A stretch of 16,534 nt of DNA, taken from the NCBI GenBank assembly GCA_050050615.1, contig JASFTV010000039.1, positions 1 to 16,534 of the forward strand, in the 5' to 3' direction. Below, one piece after another: positions 12,345 to 16,534 of this stretch (its first letter is position 1; the number at the start of each line of letters is the position of its first letter). This DNA comes from JASFTV01 sp050050615. GTDB taxonomy: Bacteria > Desulfobacterota > DSM-4660 > Desulfatiglandales > HGW-15. The position numbers and the translations under genes are program-made. Under the pieces are notes generated by a model. It made no database searches, was not told the origin of the DNA, and saw only the letters and a list, made by a program, of their open reading frames with translations.

Positions 12345-14726
12345 ATGGGCAAGAAGATCAAAATCGCCCTTTCAGGCAACCCCAACTCCGGGAAGTCAAC
12401 CATATTCAATGCCATCACAGGCGCCAGGCAACACATCGCCAACTATCCGGGTGTGACTGTAGAAAAAAAATCCGGGCGGGTAAACCACAAGGGCTATGAT
12501 ATTGAAGTGGTTGACCTTCCTGGCACCTACTCCCTGACGGCATATTCTTTGGAAGAAATCGTTGCCAGAGATTTCCTTATAAAGGAAAAACCTGACGTCG
12601 TTGTTGATATCGTAGATGCTTCCAATTTGGACAGAAATCTTTACCTCGCCGTGCAATTCAGAGAATTGGGTGTTCCGCTCATCATCGCCCTCAACATGGT
12701 CGATGTGGCGTCTCACAGAGGAATTACAATCGAGCAGGAAACCTTATCTTCATTGATGGCCGTGCCTGTTGTGCCCACAGTGGCTAGATCAAACAAAGGC
12801 ATTCATGAATTGCTGGACAAGATCGTTGAAGTGGCCGAGATGGGTCACGAATGGCACCCGGATGTCATCTCATATGGTCGAGATATCAACCAGAGCCTAA
12901 AGCAAATCGAGAGTGCCATCGAGAAAAGTGACGTTTATGATAAGGCCTACTCACCCTTGTGGTTGGCTCTAAAGTGCCTCGAAGGGGATGAACAGATTCT
13001 GGCTTTGATAAAGAGCGATCAGGAAGTGAGCCGAGAGATTGATGACATCTGCAAGAAGACATACAAACACATCATGGACACGCTGGAAGAGGAGCCAGAG
13101 GGCATCATAGCGGGCCACCGTTATGGATACATAGCCGGTATCACCAGAAAGTCGGTGAAAAGAAAGATCGAATCGCGGCTGAACCTTTCAGACAGGATAG
13201 ACAAGGTCTTAACCAGCCGAGTCCTGGGCCCCATCATTATGCTGGCGATACTTTACGTGATCTACGAGTTTACGTTCTGGGCCAGCGAAACGCCGTTAGC
13301 TTGGTTCGGAGCCTTTTTCGGATGGCTTAAGTTCGTCGTAGCGGAAATCATTCCGGAAGGGAACCTCAACTCGCTTATCGTCTCTGGAATCGTTGACGGC
13401 GTGGGTGGTGTTCTCGGCTTTGTTCCCCTGATCATGTTTATGTTTTTTGCGATTGCCATCATGGAGGACTCCGGCTACATGGCCAGGATAGCCTTTATGC
13501 TGGATAGAGTCCTTCGATGGTTCGGTTTGCACGGAAATTCAGTCATGGCTCTCCTTATAAGCGGAGGCATTTCGGGAGGCTGTGCCGTGCCGGGAGTCAT
13601 GGCGACGAGGACTCTGAGAGATCCCAGAGAGAGGATTGCGACCCTCCTGGTCGTGCCCTTCATGAACTGTGGGGCCAAACTTCCTATCTTTGCGATGCTC
13701 ATTGCGGCCTTTTTTGCCACAAAAAAAGCGAATATGTTATTTATTTTTACGCTTCTTTCCTGGTCATTCGCCCTGTTTGCAGCGAAGGTGATCCGGAAAA
13801 GTGTCCTCAGGGGACCCACAACGCCCTTTGTTATGGAACTCCCCCCTTACCGTGTCCCAACGATTAAAGGCCTCTTGATCCACACGTGGGAGAGAACTTG
13901 GCAATACATTAAGAAGGCGGGCACGATTATCCTCGGTATCTCCATCATACTCTGGGCCATGATGACATACCCAGGACTCACAGAGGAAAAGATTCAGTTC
14001 TATGAGAATCAGAGGGAGAAAGTCAGATCCTCCTTTCTCGCTACACCGGGCGTCAAGGGTCTGGTCCAAGATAAGGACGACCTGGTGGCTCTGGATGATC
14101 TATATGCGACGTATAACCAAGTTCTTGAGAAAGATGTGTCAGCCGTCAAGGTGCTTGAGGTTAACCCCCTTTTTCCTATTGTGGAAACGGTTTTTGTTAT
14201 GAAAGAGGGGGGAAAGATTATTCAAGATGAAAGCATTGATCATCTAAGCATTGCTTTCAGCTATCTCAGGTACAGACAAGAGATGAAGAGGATCGATAAC
14301 CTCGAACAGCAGGCGGCCCTCAAGGGGAGCATTGCTGGACGAATCGGGCAGGGGCTTGAAAGCATGACCAGACCCGTTGGATTTGATTACAGGATCAATG
14401 TGGCCCTTTTGGGTGGCTTCGCCGCTAAGGAGGTGATCGTCTCTACACTGGGAACAGCCTATTCCCTGGGGGAGCTTGATCCTGAACAAAGCGAGGCTCT
14501 TTCGGAAAGACTCAGAAAAGATCCAAATTGGAATCCCCTTCTGGCCTTTACCCTTATCCTTTTTACCATGCTCTATGTCCCTTGCTTCGCGACTGTGGTG
14601 AGCATCAAGAAAGAGAGTTCATGGAAGTGGGCTGGTTTTTCAATCGGTTTCAACCTGGTTGTCGCCTATCTGGTCGCTGCTTTGGTATACCAGATTGGTT
14701 CAGCCCTCGGCGTGGGCTTGCCGTGA
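12345..14726 (+). CDS. feoB: FeoB, ferrous iron transporter with N-terminal G protein
   Basis: FeoB imports Fe(II) across the inner membrane. The 793-residue product starts with a GTPase domain: G1 GNPNSGKST (11-19), G2 around PGVTVEKKSG, G3 DLPG (57-60), G4 NMVD (117-120). A helical GDI region runs to about 290. The membrane part follows, with the two gate repeats and the cysteines equivalent to those studied in E. coli: Cys413 in SGGCAVPGVMATR, Cys442 in NCGAKLPIF and Cys747 in YVPCFATV. FAAKEVIVSTLGT marks the second gate. About 115 charged residues (546-660) are inserted after the membrane segment ending ILWAMMTYPGL, longer than in many FeoBs. The short SD-to-start spacing places it 4 nt after feoA. 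Confidence 0.97.
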   Translation: MGKKIKIALSGNPNSGKSTIFNAITGARQHIANYPGVTVEKKSGRVNHKGYDIEVVDLPGTYSLTAYSLEEIVARDFLIKEKPDVVVDIVDASNLDRNLYLAVQFRELGVPLIIALNMVDVASHRGITIEQETLSSLMAVPVVPTVARSNKGIHELLDKIVEVAEMGHEWHPDVISYGRDINQSLKQIESAIEKSDVYDKAYSPLWLALKCLEGDEQILALIKSDQEVSREIDDICKKTYKHIMDTLEEEPEGIIAGHRYGYIAGITRKSVKRKIESRLNLSDRIDKVLTSRVLGPIIMLAILYVIYEFTFWASETPLAWFGAFFGWLKFVVAEIIPEGNLNSLIVSGIVDGVGGVLGFVPLIMFMFFAIAIMEDSGYMARIAFMLDRVLRWFGLHGNSVMALLISGGISGGCAVPGVMATRTLRDPRERIATLLVVPFMNCGAKLPIFAMLIAAFFATKKANMLFIFTLLSWSFALFAAKVIRKSVLRGPTTPFVMELPPYRVPTIKGLLIHTWERTWQYIKKAGTIILGISIILWAMMTYPGLTEEKIQFYENQREKVRSSFLATPGVKGLVQDKDDLVALDDLYATYNQVLEKDVSAVKVLEVNPLFPIVETVFVMKEGGKIIQDESIDHLSIAFSYLRYRQEMKRIDNLEQQAALKGSIAGRIGQGLESMTRPVGFDYRINVALLGGFAAKEVIVSTLGTAYSLGELDPEQSEALSERLRKDPNWNPLLAFTLILFTMLYVPCFATVVSIKKESSWKWAGFSIGFNLVVAYLVAALVYQIGSALGVGLP

Positions 14727-14852
14727 AGCAAAGGCAACCGGAGTACGTTGTATGCTTTTCCAATGGCAGCCTGTCAATGATCATTTTCTTTCCACATGTA
14801 ATCTATGACCGGGATGTGATAACCTATATTTTTAGAATGGAGAGATGAATCT

Positions 14853-15320
14853 ATGGAGAGAATTCCGATCACAAAAGAAGGCCTTGAAAAGCTAAAACAG
14901 GAACTTAGTCACATGGAGAGCGTGGAAAGGCCCGCAAATATAAGAGCGATAGAAGAGGCCAGGGGGCATGGGGACTTGAGTGAAAATGCCGAATACCATG
15001 CGGCCAAGGAAAGGCAGTCGTTCATTGATGGCAGGATCAATGAACTCAGGCTTATCATCGGTAAATCAGAGATCATAGAAATGGAAGAAGGCCCGTCAGA
15101 CAGGGTGGTCTTTGGTAAGACCGTGCTATTGTATGCTATCCAGACGGATGAAGAGGTCAGGTACCAGCTCCTGGGTCCTTACGAGTCCGAACCTGATAAA
15201 GGAAAGATATCGGTCACCTCTCCTTTAGGGCAGGCGTTGATCGGAACAAGGGTAGGCGATGAGATCAGGGTAAGAACACCGGGAGGCATGCAGGAATTTG
15301 AAGTTTTGGAAATCGTGTAG
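14853..15320 (+). CDS. greA: Transcription elongation factor GreA
   Basis: GreA rescues backtracked RNA polymerase by stimulating cleavage of the transcript 3' end through the secondary channel. The 155-residue length is close to the family norm. Residues 1-75 form the coiled-coil with the acidic tip GDLSENAEYHAAKERQ (around 40-55), whose Asp41 and Glu44 equivalents position the catalytic magnesium. The C-terminal FKBP-like domain ends SPLGQALIGTRVGDEIRVRTPGGMQEFEVLEI. GGAGAG is placed 9 nt before the ATG. The 126-nt gap after feoB shows no obvious terminator or consensus promoter, so read-through from feoB is possible. It is followed after 8 nt by an FKBP gene. Confidence 0.97.
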   Translation: MERIPITKEGLEKLKQELSHMESVERPANIRAIEEARGHGDLSENAEYHAAKERQSFIDGRINELRLIIGKSEIIEMEEGPSDRVVFGKTVLLYAIQTDEEVRYQLLGPYESEPDKGKISVTSPLGQALIGTRVGDEIRVRTPGGMQEFEVLEIV

Positions 15321-15328
15321 GTGGATCT

Positions 15329-15817
15329 GTGGAGAAAGTAGAGGAAGACAAGGTCGTGACTTTGGGGTACAGGATGAAGACCCATCTTGCGGATGGGACC
15401 ATAGAGGATCACCCTCAAAAACAGATGACATTCATTTTTGGTGTCGAGCGCCAAGTTCCGAGCCTTGAGAGGGCGCTTGAAGGATGCAGTGTAGGCGACA
15501 AAATGAGCCTTACCATACCTGCATCGGAGATCTACGGTGATCACGATCCGACACTGGTCAAAGAGATCCCCAAGAAAGGTCTTATAAAACAGAGACTGAA
15601 AGAGGGAAAGTTCTATCGGCAGATGAAAATGGGAAGCCTGATTTCCTTTAAGGTCCTGGAAATCAGGCCTCGGACCGTTTTGGCAGATTTCAACAAGCCG
15701 TTGGCTGGGATCTCGGTTTCAGTGGACTTGGAGGTTGTGGCGATAAGAAAGGCCAGAAAAAGAGAGATCGAGGCTGCTATGGAGGCGCAAACCAAAAGAA
15801 GCATCGGGTGCGGGTAG
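15329..15817 (+). CDS. SlyD-like FKBP-type peptidyl-prolyl isomerase
   Basis: The 162-residue product resembles the SlyD type of FKBP: an FKBP core (VTLGYRMKTHLADGTIED, then KQMTFIFGVERQVPSLERALEGCSVGD), an insert-in-flap chaperone domain starting near YGDHDPTLVKEIPKKG, and a return strand LAGISVSVDLEVVAIRKA. It would help proline-limited folding in the cytoplasm; no signal peptide is seen. The GTG start at 15329 follows AGGTGG by 4 nt, and the 8-nt spacing to greA suggests one operon. Two usually conserved spots differ: the IPGLE-type segment reads VPSLE, and the NHPLAG-type segment reads NKPLAG. The His-rich metal-binding tail of E. coli SlyD is missing; the protein ends CG. Activity is inferred. 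Confidence 0.88.
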   Translation: MEKVEEDKVVTLGYRMKTHLADGTIEDHPQKQMTFIFGVERQVPSLERALEGCSVGDKMSLTIPASEIYGDHDPTLVKEIPKKGLIKQRLKEGKFYRQMKMGSLISFKVLEIRPRTVLADFNKPLAGISVSVDLEVVAIRKARKREIEAAMEAQTKRSIGCG

Positions 15818-15963
15818 GAAACAGGCCAGCTTTAGACTCCTCTGCTCTGTTAGCAAAATGAATGCAGCAAGATTTTCTCTGGGGTGCATATGCCGCCCCC
15901 AGCGGGTCTTCGCTTAGTGATCTCGTTGTGCTTTGTGAGAGATAGTTGGTTTGGGAGAACGCG

Positions 15964-16437
15964 ATGGCTGTAAGAATTTTCCTCCATGGCTTGGAGAGCA
16001 GCAATCAGGGGACCAAAGCTGTCTTTTTTCGGGAGAGACATCCGGACATGATCCTTCCTAATTTCACGGGTCCATTAGAAGAGAGGATGGAAAAGCTGAA
16101 TGGCATTCTGTCCGAGAAGACCGGCATCATCCTAGTGGGATCCAGCTTTGGGGGTTTGATGGCTTCCATCTTTGCCATGGAGAACGAACCCCGGGTGGAT
16201 CGCTTGGTCCTTCTGGCTCCTGCCATTAACCTCATGGATTCTACGGAATACAGCGAGCAAAGGATATCTGTCCCTGTGTGGATATATCATGGTAAAGAGG
16301 ACGAGGTCATTCCTCTGAAAGATGTTGAAAAAGTTGCGAATAAGGTCTTTTCCAATCTATCCTTTGAAGTCGTTGATGACGATCACTTCCTGCACAAGAC
16401 TTTCAAGAATCTGGACTGGGACAGCTTACTCGCTTAG
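15964..16437 (+). CDS. Small YqiA-like alpha/beta hydrolase
   Basis: The product is a compact alpha/beta-hydrolase of 157 residues without a cap domain. The start MAVRIFLHGLESSNQGTKA carries the HGL oxyanion region. The nucleophile elbow is GSSFGG with Ser61, the acid is Asp113 in GKEDEVIP, and the base is His141 in DDDHFLH, in the canonical order. This layout resembles the YqiA/UPF0227 esterases; the natural substrate is unknown. The ATG at 15964 is chosen because GGGAG ends 7 nt upstream; the frame is open from TTG at 15946. The 146-nt gap from the FKBP gene contains a CTGGGG/CCCCAG hairpin (15879-15902) but no T-run. No functional link with the neighbours is evident. Confidence 0.85.
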   Translation: MAVRIFLHGLESSNQGTKAVFFRERHPDMILPNFTGPLEERMEKLNGILSEKTGIILVGSSFGGLMASIFAMENEPRVDRLVLLAPAINLMDSTEYSEQRISVPVWIYHGKEDEVIPLKDVEKVANKVFSNLSFEVVDDDHFLHKTFKNLDWDSLLA

Positions 16438-16455
16438 GCATTTCCTTTCTTCGGC

Positions 16456-16468
16456 GCGGCGAAGCCGC
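16456..16468 (+). other. Short GC hairpin downstream of the hydrolase gene
   Basis: GCGGC-GAA-GCCGC forms a 5-bp stem with a triloop 18 nt after the stop codon. What follows is ATTATATAAG, not a T-run, so it is at best a weak terminator. Confidence 0.35.
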
Positions 16469-16513
16469 ATTATATAAGATGGTGTAACGATTTTATTCCT
16501 GTCACGTTTCAGT

Positions 16514-16534
16514 ATGGCTGGAATAGTGGAGGAA
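16514..16534 (+). other. Possible start or ribosome binding site of the next gene, cut by the window
   Basis: An ATG at 16514 opens seven codons to the window edge. The last bases GGAGGAA could equally be a strong ribosome binding site for a start codon just beyond the window. The sequence cannot decide between the two. Confidence 0.3.

Noticed and set aside
14528..14848. 106-codon plus-strand open frame over the end of feoB and the gap before greA
   Set aside because: Most of it lies in another frame of the conserved feoB C-terminus and it ends at greA; no ribosome binding site or family match.

Overview
The window looks like a housekeeping chromosomal segment of a Gram-negative, LPS-making anaerobe. 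It is most likely a member of the Desulfobacterota (the former Deltaproteobacteria). The evidence is a kdsA-kdsC-lptC-lptA-lptB-rpoN-hpf-ptsN run followed directly by a mannose-type PTS EIIA, a COG1900/DUF39 (HcyBio) protein of the kind known from methanogens and sulfate reducers, a FeoAB iron importer, and a moderate G+C content. This placement is inferred from gene content and order; no phylogeny was run.

Layout. Positions 1-170 hold a decayed Y1/RAYT-type transposase remnant. A hairpin at 291-314 follows, and then everything to about 9930 is read on the minus strand. In transcription order these genes are kdsA, kdsC (KDO synthesis), lptC, lptA, lptB (LPS export), rpoN (sigma-54), hpf (ribosome hibernation), ptsN and a ManX-like EIIA (regulatory PTS), rimI-like (N-acetyltransferase), gap, tpiA (lower glycolysis), secG (protein export) and tRNA-Leu(GAG). 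Several joints are tight: lptC/lptA and EIIA/rimI overlap by 4 nt, and lptA/lptB are 5 nt apart. Internal promoters are visible before lptC and before secG-tRNA.

The plus-strand half starts with the DUF39 gene from a divergent intergenic region, with a clear sigma-70 promoter and a GTG start. A gene-poor stretch of about 570 nt (11521-12094) follows. It holds a likely terminator, a near-consensus promoter overlapped by a Fur-box-like palindrome, and a long structured leader to feoA-feoB. After feoB come greA, a SlyD-like FKBP isomerase and a small YqiA-like alpha/beta hydrolase. The window ends at what may be the next gene start or its ribosome binding site.

Functionally the left half couples outer-membrane lipid A-core synthesis and export with nitrogen/PTS-type regulation and central metabolism. 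The right half concerns sulfur amino acid metabolism, iron uptake, transcript elongation and protein folding. I see no CRISPR array, phage module, toxin-antitoxin pair or biosynthetic cluster. No clearly new system is evident. The parts most worth a second look are regulatory: a predicted leaderless lptC mRNA, a palindrome-rich insert between hpf and ptsN, and the structured feoAB leader. Some expected neighbours are also absent (pgk, hprK, rapZ and HPr).
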